Shown in pieces: positions 43,145 to 51,108 of a DNA stretch of 64,000 nt. A program made the translations under genes and the position numbers. Numbering within the stretch: the stretch's first letter is position 1; each line of letters opens with the position of its first letter. The notes under the pieces are model-generated. The model did not search any database. It was not told the origin of the DNA and worked only from the letters and a program-made list of their open reading frames with translations. The stretch is from Arthrobacter sp. Soil782 (GTDB lineage Bacteria; Actinomycetota; Actinomycetes; Actinomycetales; Micrococcaceae), in the NCBI RefSeq assembly GCF_001428435.1, contig NZ_LMSO01000001.1, positions 459,486 through 523,485 on the forward strand, written 5' to 3'.

Positions 43145-44458
43145 ATGGTAGAAAACAGCGAACGCGAATCGCTCATCGCCGACACCCTGGTCGAGGCGTT
43201 CAAACCCCTGATGGAAGCGGACCCGCATGGCTTCCGCACCAAGTTCCGCAAGATGGCGGCAGACCCCTTCGCGTTCTACCGGGGCAGCGCCTGCCTCTTC
43301 TACGCGGACATGCGCGAGATGACGGACCAGTGGGCTGATGACAACACCAGCCGAGTATGGATTCACGGGGACCTTCACGCCGAAAACTTCGGCACGTACA
43401 TGAGCAGCACGGGCGAGCTCACGTTCGACATCAACGACTTCGACGAGGCCTATCTCGGGCACTTCTCCTGGGATCTGCGCCGGTTTACTACGTCCCTGGC
43501 GCTGATGTGCTGGCAGAAGGCACTCCCTGAGGAATCAGTGCGCTCCCTAGCCCGCACGTACCTTTCCGCCTACCTCGACCAGGTGAAACATTACGACGAC
43601 GCCGGGCAGGATGATTTTGCGCTTCACCTCGGCAACACCTCGGGCACCATCCACGCGGTGCTGCTGACGGCGCGCGCCTCGCGGCGCACCGACCTGCTCG
43701 ATGCAATGACCTTCGTGGAAGACCACGAGCGCCACTTCCAGAACAACCGCAAGACCCGCAGGCTCGAGGAGGCGGAGCACGCCATGGTGGCGAAGGCGTT
43801 CGAGGAGTACCTCAGTACCATTCCCGAAGACAAGCGGTCCACCAGGGAAATCTTCTACAACGTCAAGGACATTGTCGGCAGCTCGGGTTTCGGCATCGGC
43901 AGCGCAGGCCTGCCTGCCTACAACGTACTCATCGAGGGTTACAACGAGGCCCTGGAAAACGACATCATCATCTCGATGAAACAGGGCAACAAGGCTGCAC
44001 CCAGCCGCATCGTCACGGATGATCGGGTGCGCTCGTACTTCGAGCATGACGGCCACCGCACCGTCATCAGCCAGCGGGCGCTCCAGGTTCACACCGACAC
44101 TTTCCTCGGCTATACCACCGTGGACGGAGTCGGTTTCGTGGTTGATGAGCTCTCCCCCTACAAGGCGGACCTGCGGTGGGACAACCTCACCGAGCCGGAC
44201 GAGATTGAGCCCGTGCTCGTTGATCTGGGCCGGGCCACCGCCAAGGTGCACTGCGCCTCGGATGAGGACAGCGACCAGGACCTGGTGGACTTCCAGACGG
44301 AACGGGCCATCATGCAGGTGATCGGGGGCCGCCGCGAAGAATTCATCGAGGACATCCTGGCGTTCTCCCTCGACTATGCGCGGACGGTCCGTGATGATCA
44401 CGCCCTGTTCGTTGATGCGTTCCGGGAAAACCGCATCCCGGGCGTTCCGTCCACCTGA
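43145..44458 (+). CDS. DUF2252 protein (kinase-like fold)
   Basis: 437 aa. The family hallmark VWIHGDLHAENFGTY (HGDLH at 74-78) and the acidic FDINDFDEAYLG (about 94-105) resemble the catalytic HGDxHxxN and metal-binding Asp of aminoglycoside-phosphotransferase-like kinases. A YRGSACLFYADM segment near 45 may form part of the nucleotide site. The biological substrate is unknown. It is frequent in actinobacteria. It lies 42 bases before a flavin oxidoreductase gene on the same strand. Confidence 0.88.
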   Translation: MVENSERESLIADTLVEAFKPLMEADPHGFRTKFRKMAADPFAFYRGSACLFYADMREMTDQWADDNTSRVWIHGDLHAENFGTYMSSTGELTFDINDFDEAYLGHFSWDLRRFTTSLALMCWQKALPEESVRSLARTYLSAYLDQVKHYDDAGQDDFALHLGNTSGTIHAVLLTARASRRTDLLDAMTFVEDHERHFQNNRKTRRLEEAEHAMVAKAFEEYLSTIPEDKRSTREIFYNVKDIVGSSGFGIGSAGLPAYNVLIEGYNEALENDIIISMKQGNKAAPSRIVTDDRVRSYFEHDGHRTVISQRALQVHTDTFLGYTTVDGVGFVVDELSPYKADLRWDNLTEPDEIEPVLVDLGRATAKVHCASDEDSDQDLVDFQTERAIMQVIGGRREEFIEDILAFSLDYARTVRDDHALFVDAFRENRIPGVPST

Positions 44459-44500
44459 GGGATTGTCTGCGCGAAAAGTTGCGGTCAGGAAGAGGTCGTT

Positions 44501-45886
44501 ATGGATTTTGATGTACTGGTGATCGGCGCCGGCCCCGCGGGCATGGCGGCAGCAACACGGGCGGCAGAGCTGGGAGCGCGTACTGCGGTCGTCGAACGCG
44601 CACGGCTGGGTGGCACGTGCGTGAACTCGGGCTGCGTGCCCACGCGGGTGCTCGCTAAGACCGCCCGCCTGTTCCGGGAAGTACGGACGGCGCGGGACTA
44701 CGGGATTGTGGTGCATGAGCCCGCCGTGGATTGGACGCAACTGGTTCGCCGGGTCCGCACCACCGTGGACCGCGTTTTGGATGCCAAAGGCTACGGCGAG
44801 GCCATGCAGCAGCTGGACATCACGCTGCTGGAGGGTGAGGCGTCCTTCACCTCGCCGCATGAGGTGTCGATTGACGGGCGCACGGTCAGCGCCGCCTCTG
44901 TCATCCTGTGCGTGGGCGGAAGTGCACGACGGCTTCCCATCCCGGGGGCTGAGCACGCGGTGCTTCCCTCCGATGTCCTCGACCTCCCCGAGCTGCCGGG
45001 CTCAGTCGCGATTATCGGCGGCGGTCATACCGGCGCGCAATTGGCCACCATCTTTGATGCCCTCGGCTCAAGGGTCACCCTGCTGGACCTTGCGCCGCGC
45101 ATCCTCACCACCGAGGACCACGACGTCTCCACCGCCGTCACGGATGGCTTCCGGTCCCGCGGCGTGACCGTGGATGTCGGCATCGGCGGTGTGGACGGCA
45201 TTGAAAAGCATGACGACGGCGCCCTGGAAATCCGCTGGCAGGGAACCGGCGGCGCACAGTCAGTACGCGTGGGAGCGGTCATCATGGCAGCCGGCTGGCC
45301 CGCGAACATCTCTGGTCTCGGGCTGGAGGCTGCGGGCGTCGCCACCGCCCGGGGAGCCATACCGGTGGACAACTACCTTCGGTCAAATGTGCCGCACGTC
45401 TTTGTTGCCGGTGACGCTAACGGAACCTCCATGCTGGTGCAGGCGGCAGTCTTCGAGGGTGAAACAGCTGCGGAGAACGCGGTCCTGGGCGCACACCGCA
45501 CCACACCGCACCATCTGCTCCCTGAGGGAGGCTTCACGGATCCGGATTACGCGGGGGTGGGACTCACCGAGGCGACGGCCAGGGAGCGGGACGCCCAGTG
45601 CGCCGTCGTCGTTGTTCCCTATGGCTCCGTGGAGCGTCCCATCATTGATGACCGGGAGCAGGGGTTCCTGAAACTGGTCACCGACAGGCACCGCGAGCTG
45701 ATCCTCGGGGCGCACGCCGTAGGCGAGAATGCGGTCGAGGTCATTCAGGCCGTTGCGTCCGCAATGGCGGCCGGTACTGATGTCGCCACGCTGGCCCGCG
45801 TGAAGTTCGCCTACCCTACCTACAGCTCAATCATTGGCCACGCTGCACGCAAGGCGGTGCGGGGAGCAGGGAAAGACTCCTGGTGA
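44501..45886 (+). CDS. Pyridine nucleotide-disulfide oxidoreductase-family flavoprotein
   Basis: 461 aa. The FAD motif VLVIGAGPAGMAAATRAAE opens the protein, followed by the redox pair in GTCVNSGCVPT (Cys40 and Cys45). The NAD(P) motif IIGGGHTGAQLATIF lies near 170, the second FAD motif VFVAGDANG near 303, and the dimerisation domain follows. The usual His-Pro-Thr-x-x-Glu near the end is replaced by FAYPTYSS, so the standard acid-base His is missing. It is probably not a lipoamide or glutathione reductase; a mercuric-reductase-like or transhydrogenase-like role is conceivable. Ribosome site AGGAAGAGG. Confidence 0.85.
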   Translation: MDFDVLVIGAGPAGMAAATRAAELGARTAVVERARLGGTCVNSGCVPTRVLAKTARLFREVRTARDYGIVVHEPAVDWTQLVRRVRTTVDRVLDAKGYGEAMQQLDITLLEGEASFTSPHEVSIDGRTVSAASVILCVGGSARRLPIPGAEHAVLPSDVLDLPELPGSVAIIGGGHTGAQLATIFDALGSRVTLLDLAPRILTTEDHDVSTAVTDGFRSRGVTVDVGIGGVDGIEKHDDGALEIRWQGTGGAQSVRVGAVIMAAGWPANISGLGLEAAGVATARGAIPVDNYLRSNVPHVFVAGDANGTSMLVQAAVFEGETAAENAVLGAHRTTPHHLLPEGGFTDPDYAGVGLTEATARERDAQCAVVVVPYGSVERPIIDDREQGFLKLVTDRHRELILGAHAVGENAVEVIQAVASAMAAGTDVATLARVKFAYPTYSSIIGHAARKAVRGAGKDSW

Positions 45887-45986
45887 CCCGACTGCTACTG
45901 TGGGACGAGCATCACTACAAAGCTTGCTTATCAACGGGCGACGGCAGAAAGCCGCAGCATCGTCACGAGGGCAGTCAGGAGTAGCC

Positions 45987-46259
45987 ATGGGCAGCGCGGA
46001 GAAGAAGTTCACAGTTACCGAGGAGTCGGACAGCAAGCACCCACAGGACTGGGGCCGGGCCATGGCCGTGGCAATCAGCCGTCTGGTGGAGTTGGCCCAC
46101 GAGGCCGGGGATGTCGTAGAAGACGAGAACCTCTATGGGGAAGATCTGCACCTGTACCTCAGTGAAACCGAGGATGGTGCAAACATCACGATATCCTGGA
46201 CCCCAAGGGCGTCGGCATCATCCGCATCGCCGGAACAGCCCGGGCAGGAGCTCGGATGA
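45987..46259 (+). CDS. Small conserved-looking hypothetical protein paired with DUF6480 gene
   Basis: 90 aa from ATG 45987 with AGGAG eight bases upstream. Acidic, with one helical stretch WGRAMAVAISRLVELAHEAG and a beta-like segment ANITISWTPR near the end. No membrane segment or known motif; I do not recognise the family. Its stop overlaps the start of the DUF6480 gene by four bases, so they are translated together. Confidence 0.72.
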   Translation: MGSAEKKFTVTEESDSKHPQDWGRAMAVAISRLVELAHEAGDVVEDENLYGEDLHLYLSETEDGANITISWTPRASASSASPEQPGQELG

Positions 46260-46489
46260 GCAGCCAGAATCCGGATCCGGAGAAAGACAGGGTCACCGGT
46301 CTGGAGCCGGGCGGCGGCGTTCCGCCGGGTGAGACTCCTCCGGCAGAGGCGAGCACCGGTGGGCCGCAAGGTCACGAGGAAGGTGCACCCGGGAAGGCCG
46401 CATCCCGCATCTGGCTGGTGCTGATCGGTATCTTCGTTTTGCTCGGCCTGCTGTTCTTTGTCGGTTATATCGTCGGGCTGTTCGACTAG
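46256..46489 (+). CDS. DUF6480-type small single-pass membrane protein
   Basis: 77 aa. The N-terminal 48 residues are hydrophilic and Pro/Gly/Glu-rich (KDRVTGLEPGGGVPPGETPP), followed by one C-terminal helix (IWLVLIGIFVLLGLLFFVGY). This layout matches the actinobacterial DUF6480 proteins. Function unknown. It begins inside the stop of the upstream 90-residue protein and ends 32 bases before a strong hairpin. Confidence 0.8.
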   Translation: MSSQNPDPEKDRVTGLEPGGGVPPGETPPAEASTGGPQGHEEGAPGKAASRIWLVLIGIFVLLGLLFFVGYIVGLFD

Positions 46490-46520
46490 GCCTGTTCAGT
46501 CAGGCGCTCTATTCCACAGC

Positions 46521-46554
46521 GAAGCGGCCGAAACCCATGGGGGACGGCCGCTTC
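46521..46554. terminator. Bidirectional terminator hairpin
   Basis: GAAGCGGCCG/CGGCCGCTTC, ten perfect pairs around a 14-base loop, between the converging DUF6480 and PRC-barrel genes. A short CTGTTGC follows on the plus strand. A likely shared terminator. Confidence 0.72.
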
Positions 46555-46566
46555 ACTGTTGCAATC

Positions 46567-46872
46567 TCAGACCCGGTAGTAGTCCCGCAGGGAAGCCTCC
46601 TGGTCAGCGGTCAGGCCTTCCTCTACCGTGAAGTCCGGTGAATCCTTGATGGCGTCCTTGGACACCGCGACATAAAGGTTCTCGCCATCAATCCGGGCGC
46701 CTGCGAGCGGCACGAAGTGCTCCCGCGTGTTCAACAGACCGAGACCAACAGTCACCCAGGCCGGCTCGTTCGAGAGCCCGTCGAGATGCACCTGGGTGAC
46801 GTTCCCGAGTTTTTCTCCGCTGGCATCCCATGCCGTGGCGGCCTGCAGTTCTTCCAGTTCCAGGTTGTCCAT
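46567..46872 (-). CDS. PRC-barrel domain protein
   Basis: 101 aa small beta-barrel protein. WDASGEKLGNVTQVHLDGLS and PAWVTVGLGLLNTREHFVPL are typical PRC-barrel strands, followed by GARIDGENLYVAVSKDAIKD and an acidic ending (SLRDYYRV). In Arthrobacter relatives such proteins are often stress-linked. Function unknown. It is single, facing the DUF6480 pair across a shared terminator. Confidence 0.87.
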   Translation of the reverse strand: MDNLELEELQAATAWDASGEKLGNVTQVHLDGLSNEPAWVTVGLGLLNTREHFVPLAGARIDGENLYVAVSKDAIKDSPDFTVEEGLTADQEASLRDYYRV

Positions 46873-46960
46873 GATGCCTCCGAGCTTCGATGAGAAGTAC
46901 CCTGACCATTCCAGTGCATGAGGCTCAGAAAGGCAACGATGGAGCTCTCGCTGGACCTAC

Positions 46961-46994
46961 GGAAGGGCGCCCCACCGAAGTGGAACGCCCTTCC
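46961..46994 (-). terminator. Terminator hairpin of the siderophore-binding protein gene
   Basis: GGAAGGGCG/CGCCCTTCC with an inner CCAC/GTGG pair and CGAA loop lies about 60 bases past the stop at 47053. It is strong in structure but has no T-run on the minus strand. Confidence 0.55.
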
Positions 46995-47052
46995 GCCGGC
47001 GCGTGCCGGCGTCGTTCTGGTGTTGCCTGCCCTACTGGTGTTGCCTTGAGCG

Positions 47053-48111
47053 TTAGGCTGCTTCGGCGGCTTCTGCTGCTTCGTTGATCATCGGAAGCCA
47101 CTTGTCCAGCGCCCAGACCAGGGACAGCGGGCTGGCGGCGGAGATGGACAGGGTGAGGGTGTTGTCGGCATCCGCGACGAGCGCGCCTGACTCCACAGCC
47201 GGAATCTGGCTCAGCAGCGGGTCTGCGGAGATTGCTTCCTTGGTGGCCTCGTCCGGAACCCAGGTCACGAAGATGTCTGACTCAAGCTCATCGGCACGCT
47301 CGGCTGACCAGGGAATGAAGAATTCCTCTCCGGTGGCGTTTTCTTCAACGACGCTGGCCATCTCCATTCCAATCTGGGTGAGGAAACGGGGGCGGTTGTC
47401 GCTGGCCGTGTAAATATTCACGCCCTCGGAGTTGGCCGGCTCCAGGTTGCCGAAGATGAAGGTCTTGCCGGCGATGGCCGGGTACTCGGCGGCTGCCTCG
47501 GCGATCTTGTCTTCGGTCTCGCTGACCAGCTGTTCAGCCTCTTCAGACAGGCCAAGCGCCTTACCGATCATTGCGGTGGAATCCTGCCACGCGGTGCCGT
47601 AGGCAACCTCGGGGTAGGCAACAACGGGGGCAATCTCGCTCAGGGTGTTGTAATCCTCTTCGGTGAGACCGGAATAGGCCGCGAGGATGACATCGGGGTT
47701 GGTGGCAGCGATCTCGTCGAACGCAATTCCATCAGCCTCGGAGTACTGGACGGGCGCGTTCTCGGTACCGATGGCAGCGCCGAGCTCTTCCAGCTTGGCA
47801 TCCTTCCACGGGACGGAGCCCTGCTCGTTTCCGCCGTACTCATTGACCGGCATTCCTACGGGCACCACGCCGAGCGCCAACGCAATATCATCATTGACCC
47901 AGGACACCGTTGCAACGCGTTCAGGCTTTTCCTCGAGAACGGTCTCACCAAAAGCGTGCTCGATGGTGACGGGGAAGGCATCAGCAGAACCGGCCTCATT
48001 GGCTCCGGCTGCTTCCGAGCCGCCGCCTGCCGGACCGGTTGAGCATGCGGAAAGGGACATTACCGCGATGGCTGCTGCGGCTATCAGACCGCGCACACGG
48101 GTGGGGGCCAT
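47053..48111 (-). CDS. Ferric-siderophore-binding lipoprotein (FepB/FecB type)
   Basis: 352 aa substrate-binding protein. Signal peptide AAAAIAVMSLSAC with lipobox LSAC (Cys23), an acidic/Gly linker, then the fold begins PVTIEHAFGETVLEEKPERV, followed by ATVSWVNDDIALALGVVPVG. This is a typical class III (TroA-like) siderophore-binding protein. No permease is next to it; the matching permease-ATPase-reductase operon lies 11 kb away at 32-36 kb. A DtxR/IdeR-like box stands 54 bases upstream, nearly identical to that of the permease operon. The siderophore type is unknown. Confidence 0.93.
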   Translation of the reverse strand: MAPTRVRGLIAAAAIAVMSLSACSTGPAGGGSEAAGANEAGSADAFPVTIEHAFGETVLEEKPERVATVSWVNDDIALALGVVPVGMPVNEYGGNEQGSVPWKDAKLEELGAAIGTENAPVQYSEADGIAFDEIAATNPDVILAAYSGLTEEDYNTLSEIAPVVAYPEVAYGTAWQDSTAMIGKALGLSEEAEQLVSETEDKIAEAAAEYPAIAGKTFIFGNLEPANSEGVNIYTASDNRPRFLTQIGMEMASVVEENATGEEFFIPWSAERADELESDIFVTWVPDEATKEAISADPLLSQIPAVESGALVADADNTLTLSISAASPLSLVWALDKWLPMINEAAEAAEAA

Positions 48112-48164
48112 GAGGGCTCCTTGACTTTCGAGACGGCATGAACGGACCGTCGGAATGGTTACGA

Positions 48165-48183
48165 AAGTAAGGTTAGCCTACGC
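48165..48183 (-). promoter_or_regulatory. DtxR/IdeR-type iron box upstream of the siderophore-binding lipoprotein
   Basis: AAGTAAGGTTAGCCTACGC matches the actinobacterial iron-box consensus and shares 17 of 19 bases with the box at 36241-36259. It lies in a locally AT-rich spacer, as expected for a promoter-overlapping operator. Confidence 0.87.
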
Positions 48184-48230
48184 TTGCTGCTATTACGAAA
48201 TGTTTGTGTTGCGTAATAGGCGCCTGGCCC

Positions 48231-48650
48231 TTAGTTCCGGGCTTTACGGGTCTCCCGCTCATTGGCCTTCTGGATGGCGTCGACCAGTTCCTTCTTGGTC
48301 ATGGTTGAGCGCTTGGGAATCTCAAGCTTCTTCGCAACCTCGTAGAGGTGCTCCTTGGTGGCATTGGCGTTCACCCCGCCGGCGGTTTCCTTCGCCGTTC
48401 CGCGACCGCCTTCTGCCTGCTCATCGGAAGGTCCCTTGGCGTCCTTCTGCTCCCAGTGGTCGCCAACCTTCTCATGGGTGTGTTTCAGGGCGCTGTACGC
48501 AGTGCGGTGCGCCCGTTCGCCGTCACCATACTGTTCCTCCGCGGAATCGAGCGTCCGGGCATAGGTTTCCTGTGCCTTCTTGTCCGACCGCTGCAGAGTG
48601 CTGGGCAGCTCGTTGGTCTTCACCTTGCCTGACTTCGTTACCTTCGGCAT
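48231..48650 (-). CDS. ChaB/Rho N-terminal domain protein
   Basis: 139 aa. The N-terminal ChaB-like region (ELPSTLQRSDKKAQETYART and HRTAYSALKHTHEKVGDHWE) is joined by a Gly/Asn/Ala linker to a C-terminal Rho_N/SAP-like helix unit (KEHLYEVAKKLEIPKRSTMT then KKELVDAIQKAN). It is highly charged and cytoplasmic. Actinobacterial members are abundant, and nucleic-acid binding is likely from the second domain (inference). The function is not established. Confidence 0.88.
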   Translation of the reverse strand: MPKVTKSGKVKTNELPSTLQRSDKKAQETYARTLDSAEEQYGDGERAHRTAYSALKHTHEKVGDHWEQKDAKGPSDEQAEGGRGTAKETAGGVNANATKEHLYEVAKKLEIPKRSTMTKKELVDAIQKANERETRKARN

Positions 48651-48715
48651 TGCTTTTCGCTCCTTCCAAGGCGGGTGGGGCTCGCACTTTCGAGGCTACC
48701 GCTGAGCGCGCACTT

Positions 48716-49702
48716 TTACACGAACGACGGCGCCGGCCCGGCTGCCACCGCCGCCAGGTACTTCGCGAGCGCACGCGGCGCGGAGCGCGGCGCTTCGGCC
48801 TCCACCACTGCGTTGTAGTTGGTGTTGGTGTTCACGTCATAGGTCAGTACGCGCCCCTCTGCGGTTTCCATGAATTCGATTCCGCACACCTCGATGTTGT
48901 TCCGGCGTGCGAATTCGACGTACTTTCCAATGATCGGATGATCGAAGTCACGGCGGAGGCTGAACAGTTGCTGCCCGGCAACGGGTTCAATGGTGGCCCC
49001 CGGTGGCATGATCGGCTTTCCCGTGGCGGGATCGATGGCGCAGGCGTCCGCCGGGCATAGCTGGAAACCGCCGCGGGCTGTATCCGCCTGGATGGCGTAG
49101 ATGAACTCGCCGCCCACAATCTCCACACGCGTGATGACCGGTTCGGCTGCCTAAATGAATTCCTGGATCAGCGTGATGCCGTCCTGCGGCTCCTCGAATT
49201 CATCCGACACCACATACTCGGCCAGTTCGGCGTGGCTCTCGAATTTGCGGACGCCGAGGCCCTTCCCGCCCTGATTGTGTTTGGTGATGAAGGGGGTCGG
49301 GAAGCCCTTCGCCGCTTCCAGGATGCGATCGCGTCCGATGGCCGCGACCGTCCGGGGTGTGTCGATGCCCGCCGCTTTCAACGCCGTCAGTTGGTCCACC
49401 TTGCTCATCTCGAGCTCAAGGACCCGCCGGCCGTTGATGGTCCGACGGCCGTGGGCTTCGAGCCAGGACAACACTGCCCGCGCATAGTCCTTGGACAGAT
49501 CGTGGTCCCGCGTATGGGCCGAAGCGCTGATTCTCGACCAGAAAATCCCTTCCGGCGGCGTCGCGTCAAGGTCCAGAACACCGTCGGTCAGCAGCCACTC
49601 CTCGAACTGGAGCCCCTCCTGCTCGAAAGCACGGGCGAACGGAGGAAACCACTCGGGGTTCTCGTGCAGGGCATAGATCTTTGGAGCTTCCGACGTAGTC
49701 AT
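48716..49702 (-). pseudogene. RimK-like ATP-grasp gene interrupted by one in-frame TAG
   Basis: A 329-codon frame runs from ATG 49702 to the stop at 48716 with a single internal TAG at 49151-49153 (codon 184). Before it are SKVDQLTALKAAGIDTPRTV and the ATP-binding loop PFITKHNQGGKGLGVRKF. After it the same frame continues AAEPVITRVEIVGGEFIYAI with DTARGGFQLCPADAC and the metal-binding end YDVNTNTNYNAVVE. No frameshift or deletion is needed, and both halves look under selection. It may be a recent nonsense mutation (CAG to TAG would suffice), a sequencing error, or readthrough. Without readthrough only a truncated 183-residue piece lacking the catalytic end is made. Confidence 0.88.
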
Positions 49703-49760
49703 GTTCGGTGCAACCTCTCTCCCGAAGGGGCTATTCCACCTCGCGCTTCCCGCCTGGAAC

Positions 49761-49830
49761 CCAAAAGCGCCGGGGAGTGGCACGATCGTGGGGACGTCCC
49801 CACGAATCTGCCACTCCCCGGCGCTTTTGG
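49761..49830. repeat. 22-base perfect inverted repeat enclosing an 18-base palindrome
   Basis: Arms 49761-49782 and 49809-49830 (starting CCAAAAGCGCCGGGGAG) are exact reverse complements. The 26-base interior holds the perfect palindrome CGTGGGGACGTCCCCACG at 49787-49804. The stem lies 16 bases after the TerC stop and before the ATP-grasp start. A strong cruciform or RNA hairpin is expected. It could be a terminator or a repetitive element. Confidence 0.9.
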
Positions 49831-49846
49831 CTCGGGCGTGCGCGAG

Positions 49847-51040
49847 TTAACGCGTGGGCTCGCGTTCGAGTGCGGCTTCATGCTCCTCGTGGGCACGGGT
49901 AAGGAGTGCCTTGAACTCGGTCTCGTTCCGGATATAGCGCTTGTACTTTTCCGGCTGCTTCTTGAGCATGGCCTCTTCGGCGCACATCTTCTCGAAGATA
50001 CGCTCCCGCTCGTTGATGTCTGTCTCGTAGTTGAGGTCGAGGTACTCGATGGCGTGGCGCCGGGCACCGGAGATGAGGGTCTTGGCCTTCCCCTTCGGGC
50101 TCACCAGGGAAGCAATGACCGTCACCAACAAAATGCCGAGGATCAGGCTGAGGGAAAGCCCGGTGGAAATTTCCACCACGTTGACCGGCTGGCCATCGTT
50201 GATGAACGGGACGTTGTTCTCGTGCAGCGCGTGCAGCATCAGCTTCACCCCGATGAGACCGAGGATCGCGGCGAGGCCGTACGAAAGGTAGACCAGCCGG
50301 TCCAACAGCCCATCAAGAAGGAAGTACAACTGGCGCAACCCCATCAGGGAGAAAGCGGTGGCGGTGAAGACGATGAAGACGCTCTGCGTCAGACCGAAGA
50401 TGGCGGGGATGGAATCAAGCGCAAACAGGATGTCCGTAGCGCCGATGGCCACCATCACCAGCAGCATCGGGGTAAGGACCTTCTTGCCGTTCTCAACGGT
50501 GAAGAGTTTGTCGCCGTCGTAATGTTCCGTGGCCGGCAGGAACTTGCGCGCCATCCGGACAATGAAGGTTTCTTCCTCCTCCATGTTTTTCGGCTTGAGG
50601 ATGTTGCCGGCCGTGATCAGCAGGATGAGACCGAAGATGTAGAACACCCAGGCAAAGGAGTTAATCAGCGCGGCACCGAGAAAAATGAACCCGGTCCGTG
50701 CGATCAGCGAAAAGACGATGCCGAACAGGAGCACCTTCTGCTGGTCCGCCCGCGGCACCTTGAACGTGGTCATGATGATGAGGAAGACAAACAGGTTGTC
50801 CACGGAGAGTGCCTTCTCCGTGATGTACCCGGCGAAATATTCCGTGCCGTACTGGGGACCGGCAAAGATCAGCACTCCCACGCCGAACAGCACCGCGATG
50901 CCCACATAGATGGCGGACCAGACGCTGGCTTCCTTCAGGGACGGGGTGTGCGCCTTGCGCACGTGGAAGAAGAAATCGAAGAGAAGCAGCCCCACAATTC
51001 CTGCGATCGTCAGAATCCAAACAAGTGTGGGCACTTCCAT
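49847..51040 (-). CDS. TerC-family integral membrane protein
   Basis: 397 aa, eight to nine helices with TerC landmarks KALSVDNLFVFLIIMTTFKV, then GATDILFALDSIPAIFGLTQ and FSLMGLRQLYFLLDGLLDRL. Conserved acidic residues in the two Asp-containing helices may bind metal ions. A charged C-terminal helix of about 80 residues follows. The family is linked to tellurium resistance and, more recently, to metal export or metalation of secreted proteins. No other ter genes are adjacent. Confidence 0.93.
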   Translation of the reverse strand: MEVPTLVWILTIAGIVGLLLFDFFFHVRKAHTPSLKEASVWSAIYVGIAVLFGVGVLIFAGPQYGTEYFAGYITEKALSVDNLFVFLIIMTTFKVPRADQQKVLLFGIVFSLIARTGFIFLGAALINSFAWVFYIFGLILLITAGNILKPKNMEEEETFIVRMARKFLPATEHYDGDKLFTVENGKKVLTPMLLVMVAIGATDILFALDSIPAIFGLTQSVFIVFTATAFSLMGLRQLYFLLDGLLDRLVYLSYGLAAILGLIGVKLMLHALHENNVPFINDGQPVNVVEISTGLSLSLILGILLVTVIASLVSPKGKAKTLISGARRHAIEYLDLNYETDINERERIFEKMCAEEAMLKKQPEKYKRYIRNETEFKALLTRAHEEHEAALEREPTR

Positions 51041-51108
51041 GCGAATATCTCCTCGGCAGTGGGCTGTAACTTCACCGTAGTTCCACGTTCAGCACGCCTG
51101 CAAGCAGT

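Noticed and set aside
43547..44956. 469-codon minus-strand frame across DUF2252 and the flavoprotein
   Set aside because: Crosses two genes with clear catalytic motifs and lacks its own.
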